The notes: a model not told the origin generated them from the sequence alone. 23,343 nt of DNA from Bacillota bacterium (GCA_023426005.1 JAFABO010000138.1:1-23343), one strand, 5' to 3'. Positions 1-8,120 are shown, counted from the first letter of the stretch. A program made the numbers and translations.

Positions 1-676
1 GTACAACCCTGTCATGGATGCCATGAATGATCAAAGTCGGAACATTTATTGTCTCCAGGTCATAAAACAGCACTTCGTTCAGCCAGGTATTGGCTATAGC
101 TGCCGTAGACCAGCTGGCCGCCTGCAGTCCCAATTGGAAGAACCATTCCGAAAGCGCCCCGGTTATACGCTGGTAAAAAAATATGTCCCCGAAATCCTGA
201 AGCATCTTTGGCCTGTCATTATATGTTCCTTTAATGATTTGAAGGACTACATCCTTGTCTATTCCGTATGGAAAATTTGGCCGCTTTACAAGACTGGGGG
301 CTGCCGCATCAAACAGTGCAAGCTTGGCTGCTCCATGTCCGCTATGCCGGGCCATGTATCTGATTGCAATGGCTCCCCCGGTAGAATGCCCTCCCAGTGT
401 GAAGTTTTGTAATCTCAGTGTGTCAACCACACCTTTGACATCATCAGCCAGCGTATTATAGTCATATCCTTCCCAGGGTTTATCAGAAAAACCGAAGCCT
501 CTTGTGTCTATCCCGATACACCTGAGACCCAGCTTTGGAAGCTGATTGAACTGGTATTCAAACAGTCTGTTGCTTCCGGGCCAGCCGTGCAAGAACAGGA
601 TTGTCTTATTCCCCGCCGGGTTAAGGTCTTCAACATAGAGCTTTACATTTGTATCGACAGTAATATAGTATCCCAC
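1..676 (-). CDS. Alpha/beta hydrolase, partial (3' end outside window)
   Basis: The minus-strand frame is open from a GTG at 676 to the window edge (225 codons), with AGGAGG five bases before the GTG. The translation is a classical alpha/beta-hydrolase: an HGWPGS oxyanion-hole strand near residue 30, a DTRGFGFSDKP segment, the nucleophile elbow GHSTGG near residue 95, and HGIHDRVV near the edge, which holds the likely catalytic Asp. The catalytic His would lie beyond the window. The cap region resembles haloperoxidase/arylesterase-like members of the family (serine hydrolases, despite the older name). No signal peptide is present, so it is probably cytoplasmic. The substrate cannot be told. 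The upstream neighbour on the same strand ends 78 bases away, so cotranscription is possible, but an inverted repeat in the gap suggests separate control. Confidence 0.88.
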   Translation of the reverse strand, partial: MGYYITVDTNVKLYVEDLNPAGNKTILFLHGWPGSNRLFEYQFNQLPKLGLRCIGIDTRGFGFSDKPWEGYDYNTLADDVKGVVDTLRLQNFTLGGHSTGGAIAIRYMARHSGHGAAKLALFDAAAPSLVKRPNFPYGIDKDVVLQIIKGTYNDRPKMLQDFGDIFFYQRITGALSEWFFQLGLQAASWSTAAIANTWLNEVLFYDLETINVPTLIIHGIHDRVV

Positions 677-693
677 AAATACCTCCTGTACAA

Positions 694-716
694 AAATTCA
701 TTCATTACATGAATTT
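694..716. promoter_or_regulatory. Inverted repeat upstream of hydrolase (operator candidate)
   Basis: Two perfect 8-base arms, AAATTCAT and ATGAATTT, are separated by seven bases. They lie 18 bases before the GTG of the hydrolase, upstream of its ribosome binding site. There is no T-run, so a terminator is unlikely. Position and symmetry suit a repressor site, but no repressor is assigned and AT-rich DNA gives such repeats by chance. Confidence 0.35.
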
Positions 717-754
717 GTTATCTCAAGTATATAATTATGAATACTATAACTAAT

Positions 755-1618
755 TTATAACTGTTTATACGCATTCTTCAGCAATAAAGCATCCTTCTCC
801 ACCACCGGCCCTTCGGAGATCACGCAGCCTTTTACCTTAAAATCCTTTAAGGCTTTCAGGCAATCGACATAGTTAAAGTCACTTTCAAACAGACGTATAT
901 GGTTTTTCTCGCCCTTTTCATTATACCGTATCCCCCCAATATGGATATGGAGATCGTCCAGTGCGGCTCTCCCCAGCTGGTCCAGGATGTTTTGCAGAAT
1001 CCCGGCAAAATCATTGTAATTTTTCAGGCATCCGTTTCCCCGGGCGTGAATGTGTGAGAAATCAATGCATAATTTACAGGTGCTCACTTCCTTGCAAAGT
1101 CGGATCAATTCCTCAAGTGTGCCAAACTGTGTCCCTTTCCCGGTGGTTTCAAGCCTGTAGTCTATTCCTTTGTAAGGAAGCCTTAGCAGGTTCTCCCTTA
1201 CGGTATTGAATGTCTCCTCTTTTGAATCACTCAAATAATAACCCGGATGAAAAACCAGACTTCTCCCCTCAACCTTTGCCAGGCCCTCCATGGCATTTTT
1301 TATCCTTTCCAGGGACTGCTCCTGCTTTTCTTTTTCATCTGCATTTAAATTTATATAATGTGATGCATGTGCCGACAGGTAAAATTTATTTTCCAGTTTA
1401 GCCTCCAGTATACTCTCTTTATTGTTATCTGTTACATTGACATTTCTCACAAAAAGGAGTTCCATGGCATCCAGGCCTATTGACTTTAAAAAATAAATTC
1501 CAACAGCATAATTCATATTCCTTAACCCGCTGTATATCGGCAAACCTGATATTCCAAACAATAATTTATCCATATTATTAATAATCCGCATACTTTTTGA
1601 CATATTTTTAAATAACAT
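755..1618 (-). CDS. Endonuclease IV-like TIM-barrel protein (AP endonuclease 2 superfamily)
   Basis: A 287-residue protein of the xylose isomerase-like / endonuclease IV TIM-barrel superfamily. Likely metal-binding positions seen in order are HASHYINL (84-91, compare HAPYLINL in Nfo), FHPG (123-126), LETTGKG (156-162, compare LENTAGQG), CIDFSHIHARG (184-194, compare CLDTCHAFAAG), HIHIGG (224-229), a His at 240, and ISEGP (267-271). The set is close to that of Nfo, but several segments diverge, as in the shorter archaeal-type relatives. DNA repair AP endonuclease or a sugar isomerase-like role are both possible, and I favour the former only weakly. The start is uncertain: Met1, 6, 10 and 16 are all in frame, none has a well-spaced ribosome binding site, and the conserved domain begins after Met16. 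Confidence 0.8.
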   Translation of the reverse strand: MLFKNMSKSMRIINNMDKLLFGISGLPIYSGLRNMNYAVGIYFLKSIGLDAMELLFVRNVNVTDNNKESILEAKLENKFYLSAHASHYINLNADEKEKQEQSLERIKNAMEGLAKVEGRSLVFHPGYYLSDSKEETFNTVRENLLRLPYKGIDYRLETTGKGTQFGTLEELIRLCKEVSTCKLCIDFSHIHARGNGCLKNYNDFAGILQNILDQLGRAALDDLHIHIGGIRYNEKGEKNHIRLFESDFNYVDCLKALKDFKVKGCVISEGPVVEKDALLLKNAYKQL

Positions 1619-1686
1619 ACCCTAAGTTATTGTATCTATATTACCGGTTAATATAACAGCTATCTGCGAATACCAAATATATCAAG

Positions 1687-1725
1687 AAGCCGCTCAAAAC
1701 TAAATTAGTTTTGCGACGGCTTTTT
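1687..1725. terminator. Hairpin terminator
   Basis: The arms AAGCCG-CT-CAAAACTA and TAGTTTTG-CGA-CGGCTT pair apart from a small internal loop. TTTTT follows on the plus side. On the minus side it is followed by TTCTTG, a poorer tract, yet the only gene-like sequence pointing at it is the decayed glycosidase end on the minus strand (stop at 1787). It is probably the old terminator of that gene. Confidence 0.55.
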
Positions 1726-1786
1726 GATCCGGGTATGTATTATAAATAACATTTTTCATACTATGAAATTCATTTATATAATTTCA

Positions 1787-2029
1787 TTATAATAATGGAC
1801 TTTCCGGGCCGTCCACAAAACCCTCTTCCATCAGAACAATTAATGACAGTAGCGCGCCCCAGTGGCAGAAGCGGTCGCTGTCGGGCTTATCGCAGCCTTC
1901 ACCGGTATCTCCGGAATAGTTTTCATGGACATGTCCATGCTCCAGCCATTCTTTTAAAAGCAATTTTCCGGCTCTTTCTGCAAGTTCTTTTTGAGCATCT
2001 GCCAGACCATGATATCAGTTGTAGACGTG
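1787..2029 (-). pseudogene. C-terminal remnant of an (alpha/alpha)6-barrel glycosidase (GH63/trehalase-like)
   Basis: The minus strand reads as the end of a known type of protein: about 76 codons from 2014 to a TAA at 1787, containing EWLEHGHVHENYSGDTGEG, then CDKPDSDRFCHWGALLSLI and LMEEGF. The ENY-x-TGEG...SD-x-F-x-HWGALL pattern is characteristic of the C-terminal end of mannosylglycerate hydrolase/GH63/trehalase-like (alpha/alpha)6-barrel enzymes. An in-frame TGA (2015-2017) interrupts it, and coding-like sequence can be followed only a few codons further (HVYN). Everything upstream is missing, replaced by the hairpin at 2043-2087. There is no start codon with a ribosome binding site. I read it as a 3' fragment left by a deletion. 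The exact family within the clan is uncertain. Confidence 0.72.
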
Positions 2030-2042
2030 GCTTTTCAGGTTA

Positions 2043-2087
2043 AAAAAGCTTAAGGGAGTGCCGCCTGTGACACTCCCTTAAGTTTTT
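2043..2087. terminator. Strong bidirectional terminator after the transporter/catabolic operon
   Basis: A perfect 12-base stem, CTTAAGGGAGTG with CACTCCCTTAAG, has a 10-base loop. It is flanked by TTTTT on the plus side and by a run of A, which reads as TTTTTT on the minus strand, on the other. It lies 37 bases after the stop of the last operon gene and should end the long minus-strand transcription unit. Confidence 0.88.
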
Positions 2088-2123
2088 ATACTTGCATCGT
2101 TTTATCATTAAAGCAGTCAATAA

Positions 2124-3113
2124 TCAGTCATTTTTCAATGCGTCATCAAAAGCCACTGTTGACGGGCTGAAATTAATCTTTTTAACAAAGCTGCAAGCCT
2201 CAGTCGCACCAAATATCCTATCCATACCGCTGTCCTCCCACTCAACGGACAAAGGGCCCTGATAGCCGGCGCCGTTTAGAACACGTATTATCTTGTCAAA
2301 ATCAACATCTCCGTGTCCAAGGGAAACAAAGTTCCAACCCCTCCTCATATCACCGAAGGTCAGATGGGAACCGAGTATTCCGTTCCTTCCGTCCAGGTTC
2401 ACCGAAGTATCCTTCATATGAACATGGTAAACCCTGTCAATGAAGTCACTTAAGAAAATTGTGGGATTTACGCCCTGCCAGATAAGGTGGCTGGGATCAA
2501 AGTTGATCCCCAGTGTGGGCCTGTAATTAAAAGCTTCTAAGAGGCTCTCGGTGGTATAATAATCAAAGGCTATTTCTGTGGGGTGCACCTCAAGCGCAAA
2601 TTTGACGCCGCACTCATCAAACACATCAAAAATAGGTGTCCAAAGCTCCACCTGCTCTGTATATGCATCAGCTATCATTTCCTCACTGGTCTGCGGGAAG
2701 GAATACCAGTACTTCCATACGGCTGAGCCCATAAAACCGGTGACAACTTTACAGCCCATGGCTTTTGCAGCCCTGGCGGTATATTTCATCTCCTCAATAG
2801 CCCACGCTCTTATTTTTTCAGGCTGTCCCGCAAATTCCGCCGGAGCAAAGCCGTCAAGCCTCGGATCCCACAAATCGCCCACACACTGTCCCGTCAAATG
2901 TGCTCCCAGTGCCTCACAAATCAAGCCATGCTTCTTGAGAGTCTCTTTTATTTCCTTTACATAACCTTCGTCGGTTGCCGCTCTGCGGCAATTGATCTGC
3001 CCCCAGGTAGCTATTTCCAAACCGTCATAGCCCATTTCCTTTGCAGTTCTGCACATTTCCTCCAGCGGCAGATCCGCCCACTGTCCTGTAAATAATGTTA
3101 CCGGTCTTCCCAT
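2124..3113 (-). CDS. Sugar phosphate isomerase/epimerase family TIM-barrel protein
   Basis: A 329-residue member of the xylose isomerase-like TIM-barrel family (COG1082 type). Candidate divalent-metal ligands are Glu175 in ALEVHP, Asp206 in NFDPSHL, His232 in HVHMKD and Glu291 in SVEWED, the usual E-D-H-E arrangement. A late GHGDVDF segment (267-273) and the closing YQGPLSVEWED are typical of IolE/YcjR-like isomerases and epimerases. There is no signal peptide, so it is cytoplasmic. The start at 3113 has GGGAGGG seven bases upstream. It is the last gene of the operon, 58 bases after a Gfo/Idh/MocA oxidoreductase. That pairing is known from inositol catabolism and from pathways that oxidise glycosides to 3-keto sugars and then epimerise them. 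The actual substrate is not shown by the sequence. Confidence 0.9.
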   Translation of the reverse strand: MGRPVTLFTGQWADLPLEEMCRTAKEMGYDGLEIATWGQINCRRAATDEGYVKEIKETLKKHGLICEALGAHLTGQCVGDLWDPRLDGFAPAEFAGQPEKIRAWAIEEMKYTARAAKAMGCKVVTGFMGSAVWKYWYSFPQTSEEMIADAYTEQVELWTPIFDVFDECGVKFALEVHPTEIAFDYYTTESLLEAFNYRPTLGINFDPSHLIWQGVNPTIFLSDFIDRVYHVHMKDTSVNLDGRNGILGSHLTFGDMRRGWNFVSLGHGDVDFDKIIRVLNGAGYQGPLSVEWEDSGMDRIFGATEACSFVKKINFSPSTVAFDDALKND

Positions 3114-3171
3114 TATAAGCCCTCCCTATAAATAAATTTTTATGGTCAATTGCAATACATTGCCGACAGTT

Positions 3172-4311
3172 TTAAAAATCCACCCATACATTCCCGCTGG
3201 CCGAGCTTTTAATGCAGGCCTCAATAAACCTTACACCGTCAACTCCATCAACCACTGTGGGATATTCAATCATGTCCTCTGTAAATACGCCGTTTTTCTG
3301 GGCGTTCAAACAATCAATATAGTTGGAATAGAAATTGCCCATAGCCTCAAACCAGCCCTCTGTGTGTCCGCTGGGCAATCTGGTATATTTGGCTGCTTTC
3401 TGTTTTATAGCCCCGTGACCCCTGTGTATCTCGAGCAGGGAGCCGTCCTGTTTTGCCATATGGAAAACTTCCGGCTGTTCCTGGAACCAGGATATGCTGC
3501 CTTTACTGCCATAAATCCGTATTCTGAGCCCGTTGTCATGCCCTATGGCTATCTGTGATGCCCAGTAAACTCCGGTTGCACCATTTTCAAATTCCAGCAT
3601 TACTGTTGAATTATCGTCCAGAGTCCTTCCCGGAACCACTTTATCCATTCTGGCCAGCAATCTCTTTATTTTTAAGCCCGTCATACGGTAGACGGTATTT
3701 TCTATATGTGTGCCAATATCCCCCAGGGCATTGGTATTGCCCGATTGAGCCGGGTCAGTCCTCCACTCTCCCTGTTTGTTGCCTTTTATATCTTCAAAGG
3801 CCAGCCAGCCTTGCGGGTACTCGCCCATAACGGTACGGATCTGGCCTATTTCGCCTGCTGCTATGATTTCTCTGATATTCATTGCAGTTACATGGCCTGA
3901 GTATACATAAGTAACCATAAACAACAGTTTTTTCTCATTTGCCAGCTTCTCCAATTCCAGTGCCTGTTCAAGAGTAACTGTAAGCGGTTTTTCACAAACT
4001 ATGGGAATACCGGCATTTAAAAAAGCTTTGCACGCCTCATAGTGGGCATAGTTAGTGGTCACTATAACTACAAAATCTATACAGTCTTCCCTGCCGGCTT
4101 CTTTTGCGGCCATTTCCTCATAGTTTTTATAAAGCCGTTCCTTTTCAATCCCCAGGGCTTCACCTGCAGCCAAAGTATTTTCAAGGGAACGGGAAAAACA
4201 ACCTGCAACTATCCTCGCTTTTCCGTCCAAGCCTATGGCTTTTCTATGCGCCTCACCAATGAATGCACCTGGTCCTCCGCCTACCATTCCATAATTCAAA
4301 ACCTTGCCCAT
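3172..4311 (-). CDS. Gfo/Idh/MocA family NAD(P)-dependent oxidoreductase
   Basis: 379 residues, the usual family length. The N-terminal Rossmann fold has a glycine-rich dinucleotide loop at 11-19 (GGGPGAFIG). The family's CEKP motif is at 106-109, with Lys108 expected to be catalytic. GDIGTH (197-202) supplies the Asp/His pair of the active site. The C-terminal alpha/beta domain starts near residue 140. The enzyme should oxidise or reduce a sugar, sugar acid or glycoside hydroxyl with NAD(H) or NADP(H) in the cytoplasm. GGAG lies seven bases before the ATG. It follows the permease gene by 19 bases and precedes the isomerase by 58, so it belongs to the importer operon and probably acts on the imported compound. 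Whether it makes a 3-keto sugar or does inositol-type chemistry cannot be decided from sequence. Confidence 0.93.
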   Translation of the reverse strand: MGKVLNYGMVGGGPGAFIGEAHRKAIGLDGKARIVAGCFSRSLENTLAAGEALGIEKERLYKNYEEMAAKEAGREDCIDFVVIVTTNYAHYEACKAFLNAGIPIVCEKPLTVTLEQALELEKLANEKKLLFMVTYVYSGHVTAMNIREIIAAGEIGQIRTVMGEYPQGWLAFEDIKGNKQGEWRTDPAQSGNTNALGDIGTHIENTVYRMTGLKIKRLLARMDKVVPGRTLDDNSTVMLEFENGATGVYWASQIAIGHDNGLRIRIYGSKGSISWFQEQPEVFHMAKQDGSLLEIHRGHGAIKQKAAKYTRLPSGHTEGWFEAMGNFYSNYIDCLNAQKNGVFTEDMIEYPTVVDGVDGVRFIEACIKSSASGNVWVDF

Positions 4312-4330
4312 ATATACTCTCCTTTTTTAA

Positions 4331-5350
4331 TTATTTTTCACGCTTTTGTATCATTTGCAAGCCTACAGCTACCAGCAGGATCAAACCCTTTACGGTATCA
4401 TTCAGCAGAGCGTTCATACCAAGAGCTGTGATAATCTTGTCAATGATGGTAAATGCCATGGTACCGAAAATGATGCCGGCAATCTTGCCTTTTCCGCCTG
4501 ACATGCTTATCCCGCCTATAACTACCGACGCTATGGCATACAGCTCGAAGTTTTTCCCTGAAGTGGCCGGGTCAAAGGAGGTGTCCTTGGCTATTTTCAA
4601 AAAGGCTGCAAGTCCCACCAGAGCACCGCTTATTGCAAACACCTTTATCCTTGTCCATATAACATTGACACCCGCCAGTTTGGCCGCCCGCTCATTACTT
4701 CCTATTGCGTATATATTCTTTCCGAACTTCATACAGCTTGTCATGTAAATCATTGCGGCAGCTACTATCCAGAATACAACGGCCAGTTGGGGAATTGTAA
4801 AAATATTGCCGTTTCCAAAGCCGAAAAGGCTTTTATAGCTTTCCATTCCGGCTTCTACACGGTATCTGGTCTCTCCCATTTCATTCATCATATACTGGGA
4901 GACAGACCTGAAAATAAGCATGGAAGCCAGAGTAACAATAAATGACGGCATTTTGAATCTGCCTACCAGCACACCGTTCAAAGCCCCGCATAACAACCCC
5001 ATTGCTATGGCAAACAGCAGAGTCATAAAAATACTGCCGGTGGCGTTGTATACAATAATGGTCAGACCTCCGATAAAGACAAAGGACGATCCAACCGACA
5101 GGTCTATATCTCCCGTCATTATAACCAGGCCCATCCCCAGAGATATAGTCCCCAGAATGGCACTGTGCAGAAAAATATTGGTAATGCTGGTCCAGGAGGT
5201 CTCACTGCCATTAATGATCAAAAAAGCAATAAATATCACTAGAAATATAATAACATAATTATAATTACTCCACAGGCCCTTAAATTTTTTATTTTCAGGC
5301 CGTACAATTCCAGCATTAGTTTGCATGGGACTTTCACTTTGATTGGACAT
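4331..5350 (-). CDS. Sugar ABC transporter permease (CUT2, RbsC/XylH-like)
   Basis: A 339-residue integral membrane protein with about nine or ten hydrophobic segments, matching the ribose/xylose/galactoside importer permease family. Family landmarks are GDIDLSVGS near residue 80, ALNGVLVGRFKMPSFIVTLA near 125, AIGSNERAAKLAGV near 215 and the loop IGGISMSGGKGKI near 280. I chose the ATG at 5350 over one 15 bases upstream because GGAGG is correctly spaced only for the inner one. The gene overlaps the ATPase stop by 17 bases, a sign of translational coupling. Importers of this class use one permease as a homodimer, so a second permease gene is not expected. Pentoses or hexoses are typical substrates. 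The exact ligand is unknown. Confidence 0.94.
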   Translation of the reverse strand: MSNQSESPMQTNAGIVRPENKKFKGLWSNYNYVIIFLVIFIAFLIINGSETSWTSITNIFLHSAILGTISLGMGLVIMTGDIDLSVGSSFVFIGGLTIIVYNATGSIFMTLLFAIAMGLLCGALNGVLVGRFKMPSFIVTLASMLIFRSVSQYMMNEMGETRYRVEAGMESYKSLFGFGNGNIFTIPQLAVVFWIVAAAMIYMTSCMKFGKNIYAIGSNERAAKLAGVNVIWTRIKVFAISGALVGLAAFLKIAKDTSFDPATSGKNFELYAIASVVIGGISMSGGKGKIAGIIFGTMAFTIIDKIITALGMNALLNDTVKGLILLVAVGLQMIQKREK

Positions 5351-6860
5351 TTTCCACCTCCGCATTTATTCCAGCTGCATTTATAGCATTTGTAGCATGA
5401 AGCATGACCGTTTCTTCATTGATTTCCTGACGCTTCAGTGCTACAGATATCCTTCCATGATAAAAAACAACACATCTGTCTGCAATTTTTTGAATTTCCG
5501 GAATCTCAAGAGTATTGATGATTATTGTCTTTCCGGCCTTGGATAAGTTCAGGATAAGCCTGTATATCTCACTTTTGGCACCTACGTCTATTCCCTGGGT
5601 AGGATTGTCAAAGAGAATTATATCGGCCCGGGTGTTCAGCCATCTGGAGAGGATCACCTTTTGCTGGTTCCCTCCCGACAGACTTGTTATATGGTCATTA
5701 TGACTACTGGCCTTGATGTTTAATGTGTCTTTCAAATCAGAATACTTTTTAATTTCTTTATTTTTAAATATATGCTGCTGCCTGTTATTGATAGTATGTT
5801 CAGAAATATATGTGTTTTCAAGTATTGTCATATCCTGGAGTATGGAGTTTTCTTTCCTGTTGGCAGCAACCATGGCCACTTTGTTCTTCATGGCGTTTTG
5901 TATGCTATTGTTTTTTATTTCTTTTCCATGGACGAATAACTGTCCGCCCTGCGGTTCCAATACACCAAAAACCGTCTGGAGCACCTCGGAGCTGCCTGCC
6001 CCCTGTAATCCTGTGAACCCTACGATTTCACCGCTTCTTATGGAGAAATCCACATCAGAAAAACCCTTCCCGGAAAAACTTTTTAATTCCAGGATGGTTT
6101 CTCCCAGTTTGCGTTCCTCGTACATTTCCTGGTTTGAATAACCTTCGCCAACCATGTGTCTGGTTATTGCTTCGGGAGAAATCTCCTTAATGTCTCCGCT
6201 TTTAATAAATTTACCGTTTCTGAGTACGGTATATTTATCTGAAATTTTGAAAATTTCAGGCATTTTATGTGATATAAATATAAATGACTTTCCAATTGCC
6301 TTCAACCGGCCGATAATTTCAAAAAGATTTTTTATTTCGGCATTGTTCAGTGCAGTTGTGGGCTCATCCAGAATAAACAGTTCGGCATCCCGGTGCAGCG
6401 TTTTGGCAATTTCCAGCAGCTGTTTTTTTCCTGTGTCAAGATTATCTGCAAGCTCCAGCGGGTCAATATCCACACCCAGGTCATGCATCAGCTTGAAGGT
6501 TTCCGAAATCATTTCTTTTTTCTTCAGCTTTCCAAAGACATTTACCGGCTCTTTCCCCAGAAACAGGTTTTCATAAACCTTTAAGTTATTGAATATGTTC
6601 AATTCCTGATGTACAAAGGCAATGCCGGCGCTTTCCGATCCCTTTATACTGTTGTGTACAAGTTCCTTCCCGTTGAATATGATATTCCCGCTGTCCCTGG
6701 TATGTACTCCGGCTAAAATATTCATGAGCGTTGATTTTCCGGCCCCATTTTCTCCGATCAGAGCATGGACCTCTCCCCTGCCAACTTCCAGAGTCACATT
6801 GTCCAAAACGGTAACACCGAAAAAGGACTTTGAGATATCGGTCATTTTCAGTAATTCCAT
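5334..6860 (-). CDS. Sugar ABC transporter ATP-binding protein, two nucleotide-binding domains (MglA/RbsA/XylG-like)
   Basis: 508 residues from the ATG at 6860, which has AAGGAGG seven bases upstream; an ATG 30 bases earlier lacks this. NBD1 has Walker A GENGAGKST (36-44), a degenerate signature near LDTGKKQLLEI, and Walker B followed by Glu (FILDEPTTALN). NBD2 has a degenerate Walker A (GLQGAGSSE, no Lys), an intact LSGGNQQKV signature, and DNPTQGIDVG where family members usually have DEPTRG, so the catalytic Glu is Asn. Asymmetric NBDs are usual in this family, where hydrolysis depends mainly on one composite site. It sits on the inner face of the membrane and drives the adjacent permease. 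It follows the binding-protein gene after a hairpin-containing gap of 128 bases. Confidence 0.95.
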   Translation of the reverse strand: MELLKMTDISKSFFGVTVLDNVTLEVGRGEVHALIGENGAGKSTLMNILAGVHTRDSGNIIFNGKELVHNSIKGSESAGIAFVHQELNIFNNLKVYENLFLGKEPVNVFGKLKKKEMISETFKLMHDLGVDIDPLELADNLDTGKKQLLEIAKTLHRDAELFILDEPTTALNNAEIKNLFEIIGRLKAIGKSFIFISHKMPEIFKISDKYTVLRNGKFIKSGDIKEISPEAITRHMVGEGYSNQEMYEERKLGETILELKSFSGKGFSDVDFSIRSGEIVGFTGLQGAGSSEVLQTVFGVLEPQGGQLFVHGKEIKNNSIQNAMKNKVAMVAANRKENSILQDMTILENTYISEHTINNRQQHIFKNKEIKKYSDLKDTLNIKASSHNDHITSLSGGNQQKVILSRWLNTRADIILFDNPTQGIDVGAKSEIYRLILNLSKAGKTIIINTLEIPEIQKIADRCVVFYHGRISVALKRQEINEETVMLHATNAINAAGINAEVENVQSK

Positions 6861-6891
6861 AAGAACCTCCTTCTCCAATAATTGCCACAAA

Positions 6892-6950
6892 GTACATGCC
6901 TGAAATTTTCAGGACTCATGATAAGTTTTACTGAAATTTCAGGCTTGTAC
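6892..6950 (-). promoter_or_regulatory. Intercistronic stem-loop between binding-protein and ATPase genes
   Basis: Long inverted repeat: arms 6892-6912 and 6931-6950 pair over about 20 bases with one mismatch and one bulged base around an 18-base loop. No T-run follows on the minus strand, so it is unlikely to be a simple terminator. Hairpins at this place in sugar importer operons commonly protect the 3' end of the binding-protein mRNA or reduce expression of the downstream membrane genes. It ends about 20 bases before the ATPase ribosome binding site. Confidence 0.7.
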
Positions 6951-6988
6951 CTTTATGAAGCTTTTATTGAAGTATAAACCTTCCAGAA

Positions 6989-8065
6989 TTATTTTTCCTC
7001 ATAGGTTCCAAATGGTTTGTAATCACCAACATTTGAGGAATCGACAACATGTACCGGTATGATGTAATTTTGATCTATATTCTTTCCGCCGTTCAATGAA
7101 TCCACAAGCACCTGAACAGCTTCCTGGATCATTGCGGGATCATACGTTACCGAAAAGATATCGAATGTTGCCGGGCGGGTTATGGTCTTGTGCTTGTCTT
7201 TCAGTACGGCATATATTTCGGCAAGGCCTGATGAAGCTGAAAGTCCCTGGAGTTGTTTCATAAACTCAGCTTTCTTTCCTGCATCCAGGGCAGAACCGTT
7301 TATTGATTCCAATACACCCATAGCTATTTCATCATCATGTGTGTATATCCAGATTTTCTTGGATGTGTCACATTGTGAACTTCCGAACCAGGATTCAAAC
7401 AGTTCTTTTCCGGTATCACGGCTCCAGCCCGTAGCTGCTGATTTTACCACTACCTTATTTATTTCATCCTCGGTCCAGCCCTGTTCGGTCAGGTATTTTC
7501 TGAAGCCCTTTGAACGGAGCTCGGGAACAGATGAATTATCACCAATCATTTCATATACATAATCATCTTTGCCAAGACCGTCTTTTATAAATCTCTTTGC
7601 AGTCTCATAGCCGATGCCCTCGTTATCTCCCTTTACATTTGCCACTACTTCGGGGTCGATAATTCCGCTTGAAATAACACGGTCAAACTGCACGAAAGGA
7701 ACTTTTGCAGTCGCAATTTTTTCAAGGGTGGATTGAAGTCCGTTATCATATGGCAGTATTACAATACCTGCAAGCTTGCCGGTATTGGTCAACAGATCGT
7801 CAACCTGCTGGATCTGGTCTTCAACATCTTTTGCAGAATAAACTTTTACCGAATACTTTTCTTTAACTGTCTGATCTTCATTCAATTTATTTACTTTCTC
7901 CTGGGCGTATGTAAGTACCGCTCCTGTCCAACCGTGGTCGGCACTTGGCACCATAACAGCTATTTCCTTTGCCGATGACTTCTGGGAGCATCCGGCAAAA
8001 CCCAGCATGGAGGTAGCGGATAAAGCTGCCACCAATAACGTTGCAATTAGACGTCCTTTTTTCAT
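6989..8065 (-). CDS. Sugar-binding lipoprotein of CUT2 importer (Peripla_BP_4 type)
   Basis: 358 residues. It starts with a lipoprotein signal peptide: MKKGR, a hydrophobic core, and the lipobox LGFAGC with Cys26 as lipidation site. The mature part is a type I periplasmic-binding fold with VMVPSADHGWTGAVL near the start, VKGDNEGIGYETA, THDDEIAMG and the closing IIPVHVVDSSNV hinge region, as in ribose/galactose/xylose-binding proteins. It is anchored to the outer face of the membrane and delivers sugar to the permease encoded downstream. AAAGGAG precedes the ATG with good spacing. It is clearly related to the lipoprotein at 13242-14243 (shared VKGDNxGIGxETA, TGWxRD, THDDEIAxG, IFSxTYxPxM). First gene of the importer operon proper. 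Confidence 0.94.
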   Translation of the reverse strand: MKKGRLIATLLVAALSATSMLGFAGCSQKSSAKEIAVMVPSADHGWTGAVLTYAQEKVNKLNEDQTVKEKYSVKVYSAKDVEDQIQQVDDLLTNTGKLAGIVILPYDNGLQSTLEKIATAKVPFVQFDRVISSGIIDPEVVANVKGDNEGIGYETAKRFIKDGLGKDDYVYEMIGDNSSVPELRSKGFRKYLTEQGWTEDEINKVVVKSAATGWSRDTGKELFESWFGSSQCDTSKKIWIYTHDDEIAMGVLESINGSALDAGKKAEFMKQLQGLSASSGLAEIYAVLKDKHKTITRPATFDIFSVTYDPAMIQEAVQVLVDSLNGGKNIDQNYIIPVHVVDSSNVGDYKPFGTYEEK

Positions 8066-8111
8066 ACTCTTTTTCTCCTTTAAAACATTTTTTCAGTTGC
8101 CTGATAGCTCA

Positions 8112-8120
8112 AGTATAGCA
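8112..8120 (-). promoter_or_regulatory. Extended -10 promoter candidate for the importer operon
   Basis: The minus strand reads TGC-TATACT, an extended -10 element (TGnTATAAT-like), 47 bases before the importer lipoprotein ATG. No good -35 is visible 17 bases upstream, which would fit activator dependence. This would let the importer genes be transcribed apart from the upstream regulatory genes. Support is limited to the motif and its position. Confidence 0.4.

Noticed and set aside
14..412. A 132-codon plus-strand frame at the left edge.
   Set aside because: It is opposite the alpha/beta hydrolase, whose motifs (HGWPGS, GHSTGG) prove the minus-strand frame.
694..716. Considered as a terminator for the endonuclease IV-like gene.
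   Set aside because: The stem is AT-only except two pairs and no T-run follows on the minus strand before the hydrolase ribosome binding site.
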